DNA from: Gordonibacter urolithinfaciens
Lineage (GTDB): Bacteria; Actinomycetota; Coriobacteriia; Coriobacteriales; Eggerthellaceae
Length of the DNA: 64,000 nt
Direction: 5' to 3'
NCBI RefSeq assembly: GCF_900199375.1
Contig: NZ_LT900217.1
Coordinates: forward strand, 1,736,001 to 1,800,000
Shown: piece by piece, positions 57,249 through 64,000 of the stretch
Position numbering within the stretch: position 1 is the first letter of the stretch
Layout of the letters: each line of letters begins with the position of its first letter
Program-made: the position numbers and the translations under genes
Notes under the pieces: model-generated
Databases searched by the model: none
Seen by the model: the letters and a program-made list of their open reading frames with translations, nothing else
Told to the model about the DNA's origin: nothing

Positions 57249-58919
57249 CTACCGCTCGTACACCACTTCGCCGCCCAGGATGGTCGTCGCCACCTTGGTA
57301 GTGCGGTAATCCTCCACGTTGCCGGCGATGAAGTCGTTGTCGAACAGGCACATATCGGCGAAGTTGCCCACCTCCACCGAGCCCATCTTGTCGTCGTCGT
57401 GGCTGAAGAAGGCCGCGTTCTTCGTCCACATGATGAGGGCCTGGATGGGCGTGACCTTCGACTCGTCGCCCTTGGAGAGCGTCTTGCCCGTGGTCTCGTC
57501 GACTCGGGTAATGGCGTAGTACATGCCCAGCAGAGGGTCGGGCGTCACGACGGGGCAATCCGAGCTGCCGCCGGCGATGATGCCGTTTGAGAACATGAGG
57601 CCCGGCGACTGGAAGCGCTCGACCTGCTCGGGCCAGAACAGCGGCTCCTCGCCCATCTGGGACACGAGGGTGGGCTGCAGGCACACGCCCACGCCCAGCT
57701 CCTTCATGATGGGCCACTGGTCCTCGTAGGGCAGCTGGTAGTGGATCAGGTAGTGGCGCAGCTCCTTCACCGGGCGGATCTTGTTGGCCTCCTGGAAGGC
57801 GTGCAGCGCGCGGTCCTCGCTCGCGTCGCCGATGGTGTGGATGCCGAACTGCCAGCCGAGCTCGGTCGCCTTGCACACCAGCGCGTCGATCTCCTCCTGC
57901 GTGTAGATGGTGTCGCCGTAGAAGCCGGGGCGCTGGCGGTACTCGCGGCGGCTCATGGCGGCGGTGAACGCGGCCGTGATGCCGTCGAGCGTGACCTTGC
58001 AGCCGTTGAGCTTCAGCATCTCGTCGCCGAAGCCGGTGACGCAGTCCATCTCCTCCAGGCGGCGCAGGTTGTCCTCGAAGGAGCCGAACTGCGGGTCCAG
58101 GTAGAACATGAGGTTCGCGCGGTAGGTGAGCCTGTTCTGTTTCCTTGCTTCGTTGTACGCGCGCATCTGCTTGTAGTTGAGGTTCGCGTCGATGGCGCTG
58201 GTGATGCCGAAGGAGTTCAGGCGCTGCCCTATGAGTTCGAGGCTCTGGAGGTGCTGCTCTTCAGTCAGCGGGGGCTTGGCCGCAAACATTGGCATGAGGG
58301 CTGCGTTCTCGTACAGCATGCCGTCGAGCTCGCCGTCGTCGTAGTGGCCGATCTCGCCGCCTTCGGGCTGCGGGGTGTCCTTCGTATAGCCGACTTCTTC
58401 GAGGGCGCGCGAGTTCGCGGCCACCGTATGGGCCGACATGTGCAGAAGGATGAGCGGGTTGTCGGGCGCGACCTCGTCGAGCTCGCGGCGCGTGATGACC
58501 TCCTGGCTGTCCTCCCAGATGAGCTCGTTCCAGCCGTCGCCCTCGATCCATTCGCCCGCAGGAGTGCTGGCGACCTTCTCCTTCAGGGCGTCGAGGATGG
58601 CCTGGCGGCTGGTCACGCCGTTGAAATCGAGGTTGAGCATCTGCTCGCCGGTCCACTTGCAGTGCATGTGGCATTCGACGAAGCCGGGCGTGAGGATCTT
58701 GCCGGAGGCGTCGATGACCTCGGTGTGCTCGCCGATGAACTGCTGGACGTCGGTGGCCGTGCCCACGGCGATGACCTTGCCGTCCTTGGCGGCCACGCCG
58801 CCGTCCTCGATGATGGGGAAGTCCGTCTTGCCTTCCTTCACCTCGTCGCACGTGATGGCGACGGTGTAGATCTTCGGATGCTGGATGACCAGGTCTGCCT
58901 CGGGATACCAAGTGCTCAT
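57249..58919 (-). CDS. Metal-dependent amidohydrolase (YtcJ/NfdA type)
   Basis: 556 residues, with AAGGAG upstream. The amidohydrolase motifs are KILTPGFVECHMHCKW (paired metal His), LGWQFGIHTIGDASEDRALH (metal His), GGSSDCPVVTPDPLLGMYYA (metal Asp region) and the closing GNFADMCLFDNDFIAGNVED, typical of the YtcJ/NfdA group, which hydrolyse N-acyl or N-formyl compounds. No signal peptide. It is divergent from an unrecognised membrane protein across 354 bp, and the two may share a substrate. Confidence 0.9.
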   Translation of the reverse strand: MSTWYPEADLVIQHPKIYTVAITCDEVKEGKTDFPIIEDGGVAAKDGKVIAVGTATDVQQFIGEHTEVIDASGKILTPGFVECHMHCKWTGEQMLNLDFNGVTSRQAILDALKEKVASTPAGEWIEGDGWNELIWEDSQEVITRRELDEVAPDNPLILLHMSAHTVAANSRALEEVGYTKDTPQPEGGEIGHYDDGELDGMLYENAALMPMFAAKPPLTEEQHLQSLELIGQRLNSFGITSAIDANLNYKQMRAYNEARKQNRLTYRANLMFYLDPQFGSFEDNLRRLEEMDCVTGFGDEMLKLNGCKVTLDGITAAFTAAMSRREYRQRPGFYGDTIYTQEEIDALVCKATELGWQFGIHTIGDASEDRALHAFQEANKIRPVKELRHYLIHYQLPYEDQWPIMKELGVGVCLQPTLVSQMGEEPLFWPEQVERFQSPGLMFSNGIIAGGSSDCPVVTPDPLLGMYYAITRVDETTGKTLSKGDESKVTPIQALIMWTKNAAFFSHDDDKMGSVEVGNFADMCLFDNDFIAGNVEDYRTTKVATTILGGEVVYER

Positions 58920-59273
58920 AACAGGTTCTCCTTTTCCTTCGATACTATCGCGGAAAAGCGGAAGAGCGCCTTTGCCTGCATGCGGCAATGCGGCCGCACC
59001 GGTCGGCGTTATCGTGAAACCATGAATCATCCCCGCTGCACAGCATAGAGTAAAACTCGTCCTTCCTGCCACCGGCCGTAAGGACAATATCGCGGGTATG
59101 ATCGTACTTTCGGCCGATTCCCTTCCGGCGGGGGCGTGGGGTAGGATGGGCCGCAACGTAATCCTTCCTCGGAAAAATCCATAACGTGCTGCAAAGGGCG
59201 ACAAGGGCGGCCATCTGCCTGCTCGCCAGGGGTTTTGTGGCAATACCAATCGGAAACGAGAGAAGGTGTCATC
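58920..59273. promoter_or_regulatory. Divergent region amidohydrolase / membrane protein
   Basis: 354 bp with no supported gene. Contains GGCCGtaagg...ctttCGGCC-type symmetry at about 59084-59124 and TTCCTCGGAAAAATCC near 59165. No clear -10/-35 pair found on either strand. Confidence 0.4.
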
Positions 59274-60512
59274 GTGGAGAACACGATCATCGACGACGAT
59301 GCGACCATCGTCGCAGACGCACCCGCATCATCGAAAGCACCCGCGACGGCCGTGTCCCGCAAGGAGATCCTGCCGGCGTTCTGCATCACCGTCGTAGCCG
59401 CCATCGCGCTGTACGCGCTCATGAGCTACGTGCAGCCCCTGCTCATGAACAACAACTTCATCTACGACTTCGGCACCATGATGACCGGCTGCATCGAGGG
59501 TTCGCCCCTCTACCGCGTGGCCTGGTTCTTCGCCGACCTGACCGAGGGCTCGTTCATCGCGGCGCTCCCGGCCTCCATCGGCATGATCATCATGGGCTTC
59601 GTGGCCGCCGCGCTCGAGCGCAAGAAGTCGGCCCACGCCGGCACCGGCGTGGCGGGCAACGGCCACATCTTCACCACCATGTTCGTGACGACCTGCCTGT
59701 CGCTCATCCTGGGCCAGCTGCTCTACGGCGGCCTGTTCGCCAGCGGCTGGATTCCCACGTTCGCCACCGTGCTCACCGTGCAGGTGTTCGTGATCTTCTA
59801 CGGGTCCGACCTGAAGAAGGTGGCAACGTCGCTCATCCTGGGCACTATCGTCACCTGCCCGGTGTGCTACGCCCTGCTGTACGGCATCGTGTCCCCGCTG
59901 GGGCTGCCGCTGTTCATCGCCGTGTCCGCCGGCGTGGCCATCGTGGTGCCGGTGTGCTCGCTCATCTTCCGCCTCATGCCGTGGATGACCATCCCGGCGC
60001 CGGCCGAGGGCGCGAACCCCACGGACCAGAACAAGAGCAAGTTCTTCGTGCACCAGATCTTCGGCGACATCGGCCAGCTGACCATCTGGGGCAGCTCGTG
60101 GGCCACGATCGGCATGTACGTGGGCGGCATCATCTCGTGGGTCATGAACCCGCTGCATCCCGCATACGGCTCCGGCAACTTCCCCCTGCTCATCATGGTG
60201 CAGGTGGTCACGGGCGCTCTGGCCATCCTCATCTGGTACCCCAAGTGGAAGAAGACGGGCATGGCCTTCACGTTCGCGGGCATCGTGTTCGCGTCCGCCG
60301 TCGTGAGCACCTATCCTCCCAGCTGGGCCATCGTCATCCCCACCATCCTCATCGGCGCCGTGGTGTTCGCGCCGCTGGTCGAGTGGGTGCTGAAGGTGTT
60401 CCGCTTCAAGGGAACCTACCATCCCATCTGCCTGATCCAGGTTGCTATCTTCACGGTATGCACCGCATGGTCGTTCGCCGTCATGTACCTGATCATGCCG
60501 ATGCTGGCTTAA
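59274..60512 (+). CDS. Unrecognised multi-spanning membrane protein (probable transporter)
   Basis: 412 residues from GTG 59274 behind AGAAGGTG. About ten to eleven helices, beginning EILPAFCITVVAAIALYALM after a short acidic N-terminus (IIDDDATIVADA). Inner motifs such as GSWATIG-like GSSWATIGMYVGGIISWVMN, GSFIAALPASIGMIIMGFVA and TYPPSWAIVIPTILIGAVVF are hydrophobic but do not match a family I know. It is not MFS-like and has no obvious periodic repeat. Divergent from the amidohydrolase, so a permease for its substrate is the likeliest role. A strong terminator follows. Confidence 0.7.
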   Translation: MENTIIDDDATIVADAPASSKAPATAVSRKEILPAFCITVVAAIALYALMSYVQPLLMNNNFIYDFGTMMTGCIEGSPLYRVAWFFADLTEGSFIAALPASIGMIIMGFVAAALERKKSAHAGTGVAGNGHIFTTMFVTTCLSLILGQLLYGGLFASGWIPTFATVLTVQVFVIFYGSDLKKVATSLILGTIVTCPVCYALLYGIVSPLGLPLFIAVSAGVAIVVPVCSLIFRLMPWMTIPAPAEGANPTDQNKSKFFVHQIFGDIGQLTIWGSSWATIGMYVGGIISWVMNPLHPAYGSGNFPLLIMVQVVTGALAILIWYPKWKKTGMAFTFAGIVFASAVVSTYPPSWAIVIPTILIGAVVFAPLVEWVLKVFRFKGTYHPICLIQVAIFTVCTAWSFAVMYLIMPMLA

Positions 60513-60563
60513 CTACCCGGTCGCAGCGCGCACCGACAGGCGCGCTCGACATCTTATTCCTCG

Positions 60564-60604
60564 AGCCCCTCGCCGCATTCAGTCCCCGCGGCGGGGGGCT
60601 TTTG
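60564..60604 (+). terminator. Rho-independent terminator after membrane protein
   Basis: AGCCCCTCGCCGC and GCGGCGGGGGGCT pair as a 13-bp stem with one mismatch, followed by TTTTG. Confidence 0.8.
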
Positions 60605-60799
60605 CGCTGTGCGGTTAAGGCGCGGCGGGGGAGGACGTCCGAAGAGGCGCCTTCTGCGAAAAGGCTTTAGCTAAGGTGCTTCGGCTGCCGAGGAGCGCTC
60701 CTCGGGTCCTTCGCTCCGGGGGGGGGGTGGCTGGCTTCTTGACGATATCCCTCGACTTCGCGCCTTCTGTGTTCTGCTTGGTGCGGCGCTGCGCAGAGG

Positions 60800-61180
60800 C
60801 TAGCGTGCCGCGTCGTGCAGTAGGGCGACGAGCGCCGTGCGGTTGGGCACGTGGGCTTTGGCGAAGATGTTCTGGATGTGGGATTTGACGGTGGAGAGGC
60901 TGATGCAAAGCCGGAGGGCGATCTGGTCGTTCGTGAAGCCCTCGGCAATGAGCATTGCAACGTCGCGCTCGCGCGACGTGAGGGCGGAGAGCAGCGCGTG
61001 CTGCGAAAAGGCAGGTTGGCTCGCGTTGGACTCCCCGTGGCCTTGCAGCGGGGTGACGCGGACGGTGAATGCGCAGGCGTCGAAGGGATCGTCCTCGACC
61101 TGCATGCGGAAGCAGAGTCCTTGGGCGTTCGTGAAATCCAGGTAGCGTTCGGAGCCTTGGGCCGGTGTTCGGGCGGTCAT
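60800..61180 (-). CDS. Small LuxR-type HTH regulator
   Basis: 126 residues from ATG 61180; a TTG three codons earlier sits closer to GGGAGG. The N-terminal half (YLDFTNAQGLCFRMQVEDDP) is not a receiver domain. The HTH is LTSRERDVAMLIAEGFTNDQ, then IALRLCISLSTVKSHIQNIF, then AKAHVPNRTALVALL. A 14-bp perfect hairpin (61209-61241) lies just upstream of the ribosome site. It is divergent from the membrane-LuxR gene at 61575. Confidence 0.85.
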   Translation of the reverse strand: MTARTPAQGSERYLDFTNAQGLCFRMQVEDDPFDACAFTVRVTPLQGHGESNASQPAFSQHALLSALTSRERDVAMLIAEGFTNDQIALRLCISLSTVKSHIQNIFAKAHVPNRTALVALLHDAAR

Positions 61181-61208
61181 GGCGAACAACGCCTCCCTTC
61201 ATTTTGAC

Positions 61209-61241
61209 GCTCCCCTTCCGGGAGCGACCCGGAAGGGGAGC
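61209..61241. repeat. Perfect 14-bp hairpin upstream of small LuxR gene
   Basis: GCTCCCCTTCCGGG and CCCGGAAGGGGAGC around AGCGA. It lies 29-61 bp before the ATG on the transcribed strand, so it would fold in the leader of the mRNA next to the ribosome site. There is no T-run. Confidence 0.6.
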
Positions 61242-61574
61242 AGGGGGTGATACTTGGTTTCCGCTTTCTCGCGAAACTTCAGTAGTCTGTCGCGCTCGTG
61301 CCCGTCCCCCTGTTTCACCTCCTTGCGGTATTCCTTCCTCGGAAATGCCGGGCAAGGCGCACGTGCTGGATAAAATAATGAGGTTTTGGCTTGACCGGCG
61401 CCATCCTCCGCCAGAGGTGGTTTACGCCTCCTAGGCATCTCACCCCATAAGTATTAGATGTTTTTAGATCAGGTTTAGGTATACTCGCCATGGACGTGAG
61501 AGAGGGCTATGCAGCCGGTTTGACGTGGGGTTGTGCGCTTGATCGAGAAGTCGATTGGTATCGGGGGGAACCAT
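61242..61574. other. Gap between two divergent LuxR genes
   Basis: 333 bp with no gene. A -10-like TATACT occurs at about 61480-61485 (+ strand), 90 bp before the membrane-LuxR start, in an AT-rich patch (TTTTTAGATCAGGTTTAGG). Otherwise nothing identified. Confidence 0.45.
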
Positions 61575-63062
61575 ATGGAGGCTGAGGGCGCCCGCTCTTG
61601 CGGCATGCGCAAAGTTGTCCACGACGTGCGGGAGCAGCCGACGCTTTTCGTGGGCTTCACCGCCTATAAGACGTTCGCCGTCCTGCTGTTCCTGGACGGC
61701 TTCTTCTTTCCCGGCACGTTCCAGGTGGCCGGTTTCGAGCTCTCCACCATCGTGCCGTTTCTGTTCATCTGCGCGGGCGTATGCCTGTTCTTCGCGTTCC
61801 GCTTCAAGAAGATCAAGGTGTTCGACAAGGATGCGTACCTCTGGTTTCTCGTGGGCAGCATGGTGCTGGGCGTGTTCTTCCTCTTCATGGAAACGCATGC
61901 GGGCATCGCGGACGATGCATTTCGTTTCGCGACGCTGGCGCTGGGCATGGTGCTGCTGGCCGTGGGAACCATGGGCATCCATATTGAGCTGGGGCGCATC
62001 TTCGGCATGCTGGGAATGACGCCCACGCTGACGTTCGGCATTGCCTCGGCACTTGCCACGGGGGTGCTGTCGCTGGGCATCGCGCTGCTCGACCCGCTGC
62101 TGCGGTGGGTTATCGCCTTCGTTTTACCGGCTTTCGTCGTGCTGCTGTTCTACTGTGCGAAGGGCAAGGCGTTCCCCGACCAGAAGGTGCTGTACCGCGA
62201 GTCTACGAACGACCTGCTTATTCCCTACCGCTTCATGGCCACGTCCGTCACGCAGGGTTTGGCGCTGGGCATACCGCTGGGCTTCTTGAGCTTCTCGGGC
62301 TTTCTCTCGCAGATGCTCGACTCTGTTGGGTACTTCTTCGCGGCATCGCTCGCCTTGCTGGCGGTGCTGGTGCTGCAGATGGACTTCAACCGTTCCATCT
62401 ACCAGATAGGGTTTCCGCTTGCGGGGGCGGGTTTGCTGGCGGTGGGCGTGCTGGGGCCGACGTCGGTTATGGCAGGCGTGCTGCAGGTGACGGGCTTCCT
62501 GTACCTCGACCTGGTGCTATGGGGTTTGGGATCGTATCTCATCAAAAACTGCGACCAGCCGGCCACCTGGGTTGCCTCTTGTCCCAGCACGGCGCTCATG
62601 ACGGGGCGCGCGCTGGGCATCGTGGTGGGCAGCGTGGCCCTGCAGGTGCTGGCGGGCTCCGAGCAAGTCGTGGTGTTCTTCTGCGCTCTGGCCTTCTTGG
62701 TGCTGATGATGGCGTTGCTGCTGACGAACAATGCGAACATGCGCACAGGTTGGGGGTTCGTGCGTCCCGGCGATCCCGACGAGCCCACGGACAGCTATCG
62801 CACCTGCGAGGTGGTCGCGCAGGACTTCGGGCTGACGCAGCGCGAATTGGAGATCATGTACAGCCTGATAGAGGGAAAGTCGCGCAAGGAGATAGCCGAG
62901 GATCTGTACATCACCTCGAACACCATCAAGACGCACCTGCACAACCTGTACGGCAAGCTCGACATCCACTCCGAGAGCGACTTGAAGGCGTTTGTGGCGA
63001 AACGCGAGCGGATGTTCTCCACCGAAGAGGATGCCGTGCCCCTGCCGCCCGAGCAGGTATGA
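61575..63062 (+). CDS. LuxR-type regulator with multi-helix membrane domain
   Basis: 495 residues behind GGGGGGAA. About twelve helices fill residues 28-400 (first YKTFAVLLFLDGFFFPGTF), and the C-terminal HTH reads FGLTQRELEIMYSLIEGKSR, then KEIAEDLYITSNTIKTHLHN, then LYGKLDIHSESDLKAFVAKR. It has the same overall plan as the protein at 31999. Its target could be the small LuxR gene, the amidohydrolase or the membrane protein nearby. Confidence 0.9.
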   Translation: MEAEGARSCGMRKVVHDVREQPTLFVGFTAYKTFAVLLFLDGFFFPGTFQVAGFELSTIVPFLFICAGVCLFFAFRFKKIKVFDKDAYLWFLVGSMVLGVFFLFMETHAGIADDAFRFATLALGMVLLAVGTMGIHIELGRIFGMLGMTPTLTFGIASALATGVLSLGIALLDPLLRWVIAFVLPAFVVLLFYCAKGKAFPDQKVLYRESTNDLLIPYRFMATSVTQGLALGIPLGFLSFSGFLSQMLDSVGYFFAASLALLAVLVLQMDFNRSIYQIGFPLAGAGLLAVGVLGPTSVMAGVLQVTGFLYLDLVLWGLGSYLIKNCDQPATWVASCPSTALMTGRALGIVVGSVALQVLAGSEQVVVFFCALAFLVLMMALLLTNNANMRTGWGFVRPGDPDEPTDSYRTCEVVAQDFGLTQRELEIMYSLIEGKSRKEIAEDLYITSNTIKTHLHNLYGKLDIHSESDLKAFVAKRERMFSTEEDAVPLPPEQV

Positions 63063-63096
63063 GGGCGGGTGCGGCAACGCTCGACAGGTGGACGTC

Positions 63097-63546
63097 CTAC
63101 GCCTTGGCAGTGAGGCCGGCGGGCTCGGGCAGCTCGGCCGTGCAGTGGGGGCAGCGCGTGGCGCCCTTGGTTACCTCTTCGAGACAGTACGGGCAGTGCG
63201 GGGCCCTCTCCTCCTCGGCTTGCTTGCCGTGCTTCGCCAGCGAGCGGGCCTTGTTCAGGGCCTTCACCATGAGGAACACCACGAACGCGATGATGACGAA
63301 CTGAATGACGGCGTTGATGAAGCTTCCGTAGGCGATGGCGGAATCGCCCGCTCCCAGCGGCAGATACAGCTTCAAGTTCGAGAAGTTCACGCCGCCGGTG
63401 AACGCGCCCACGATCGGCATGATGAGGTCGCTCACGGCCGAGTTGACGATGGCGGTGAACGCCGCGCCGATGACCACGGCCACGGCCAGGTCCATCACGT
63501 TGCCCTGATTGATGAAATCCTTGAATTCTTGGAGAAACTTCTTCAT
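63097..63546 (-). CDS. mscL: Large-conductance mechanosensitive channel with C-terminal zinc ribbon
   Basis: 149 residues behind AAAGGGCC. The MscL core is complete: MKKFLQEFKDFINQGNVMDL, AVAVVIGAAFTAIVNSAVSD, LIMPIVGAFTGGVNFSNL and INAVIQFVIIAFVVFLMVKA. The cytoplasmic C-terminus then has CPYC and CPHC pairs (HCPYCLEEVTKGATRCPHC), a zinc-ribbon-like extension that E. coli MscL lacks. The channel opens under membrane tension to release solutes in osmotic downshock. Confidence 0.93.
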   Translation of the reverse strand: MKKFLQEFKDFINQGNVMDLAVAVVIGAAFTAIVNSAVSDLIMPIVGAFTGGVNFSNLKLYLPLGAGDSAIAYGSFINAVIQFVIIAFVVFLMVKALNKARSLAKHGKQAEEERAPHCPYCLEEVTKGATRCPHCTAELPEPAGLTAKA

Positions 63547-63761
63547 GGAGGCCCTTTCGTTGTAGATCGTGACGCTTCGTCCTCGGAAATTCATTTCAGT
63601 ATAGAATGCGACCCGTGTGCAAACGAGAAGTTCATGGAATCGTTGACCGGCGCACGCCGGCAACCCCTCGCGGCCGCGATCGGGAACCCGGCGCTCGGAC
63701 GGGTATACTATGGGGCTGTGCAATCTCGCGCGTTGCTGCTCCCGGACGATCGGAGGACCTC

Positions 63762-63818
63762 GTGAACAAAGTGAAGACCATGGTGAAGACGGCGCTCGGC
63801 TGCGAGCCGGCGCGGTAA
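63762..63818 (+). CDS. Possible 18-residue leader peptide
   Basis: GTG start 5 bases behind an excellent CGGAGG ribosome site, reading MNKVKTMVKTALGCEPAR and a TAA. It ends 8 bp before the start of the next gene, whose own AGGAG overlaps the gap. A TATACT -10-like box lies at 63704-63709. The size, strong ribosome site and spacing suggest a translated leader that couples to or regulates the downstream gene. Conservation in relatives is needed to decide. Confidence 0.5.
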   Translation: MNKVKTMVKTALGCEPAR

Positions 63819-63826
63819 GGAGCGTC

Positions 63827-64000
63827 ATGACCAAGATCCACTCGCATACCCTGCCGATCGAGGCTGATATCGTCGATGCGTTCTGCCTGATGCAGAAAGG
63901 GTTCACCGACCAGTTCGTGTACTACGACAAGCAGCGGGCGTGCCGTTATATGGGGCTCGGGCGCTGCATTGCGCTGCCGACGCTCGACGAGGCCGAGAGC
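63827..64000 (+). CDS. Probable isochorismate synthase / chorismate-binding enzyme, 5' part only
   Basis: 58 codons to the window edge, starting MTKIHSHTLPIEADIVDAFC behind AAGGAG. The stretch TDQFVYYDKQRACRYMGLGR followed by CIALPTLDE resembles the N-terminal region of isochorismate synthases (MenF), where F-Y-Y-x-R/K and G-L-G motifs occur. Isochorismate synthase would start menaquinone synthesis, which fits an organism that respires with menaquinol-linked reductases. The catalytic C-terminal half is outside the window, so the assignment is tentative. Confidence 0.55.
   Translation, partial: MTKIHSHTLPIEADIVDAFCLMQKGFTDQFVYYDKQRACRYMGLGRCIALPTLDEAES

Overview
This is about 64 kb of high-GC bacterial chromosome. 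The sequence suggests an anaerobic gut Coriobacteriia of the Eggerthellaceae (Eggerthella or Gordonibacter-like). The reasons are the GC-rich coding style, three molybdopterin oxidoreductases, a Tat-exported flavoprotein with a multihaem cytochrome, and several LuxR-type regulators, two of which carry an N-terminal block of about 12 membrane helices. A species cannot be named from sequence reading alone. Two perfect and one imperfect ParB-binding (parS) palindromes suggest an origin-proximal location, although dnaA, parAB and oriC are not in the window.

Region 1 (1-14.5 kb): a DMT exporter (cut by the window edge), an ABC1/UbiB kinase, an encapsulin shell with its encapsulated-ferritin cargo, a TVP38-type membrane protein, an OmpR/histidine kinase pair, a universal stress protein, a very large secreted fusion of papain-like protease and 5'-nucleotidase with a sortase-like tail, a DUF368/PopT polyprenyl-phosphate translocase and a tocopherol-cyclase-like protein. 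Region 2 (14.5-18.5 kb): hsmA with three copies of one operator, a methyltransferase, then the relic of an integrative element (broken XRE regulator, broken tyrosine integrase, XRE plus CdiA-tRNase-like pair) next to tRNA-Thr(CGT).

Region 3 (18.8-32 kb): mostly housekeeping and cell envelope. It holds a quinone-oxidoreductase-like protein, a phosphoesterase, an ArsB/NhaD-type antiporter, a polysaccharide deacetylase, a MurT-GatD fusion, an LCP ligase, an arylamine N-acetyltransferase with a Cys-His-Glu triad, rlmH, xth, a DUF4143 pseudogene and a cyclophilin. Region 4 (32-37.6 kb): a membrane-LuxR regulator divergent from a Tat flavoprotein reductase and hexahaem cytochrome, then folE and an ACT-domain protein around a perfect parS.

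Region 5 (37.7-57.1 kb) is the accessory respiratory and catabolic part. It holds two small XRE regulators, a Crp/Fnr regulator and a membrane-bound Mo enzyme operon (Tat catalytic subunit, 4Fe-4S subunit, NrfD anchor). After nhaA and a small LuxR regulator come two head-to-head cytosolic Mo-enzyme modules. Each has a small 'MCFRPA' zinc-ribbon protein, a Mo catalytic subunit and a small 4Fe-4S partner resembling those of gut catechol dehydroxylases. The AT-rich gap between the modules carries repeated ATAGTA/TACTAT elements, also found as a perfect palindrome at the small LuxR promoter. The right-hand module continues into a MmgE/PrpD protein and two MFS transporters, so it looks like an inducible uptake-and-transformation cassette for an aromatic or organic acid. 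Region 6 (57.2-64 kb): an amidohydrolase divergent from an unrecognised multi-spanning membrane protein, two divergent LuxR regulators, mscL with a C-terminal zinc ribbon, and a short leader-like ORF before a probable isochorismate synthase cut by the window edge.
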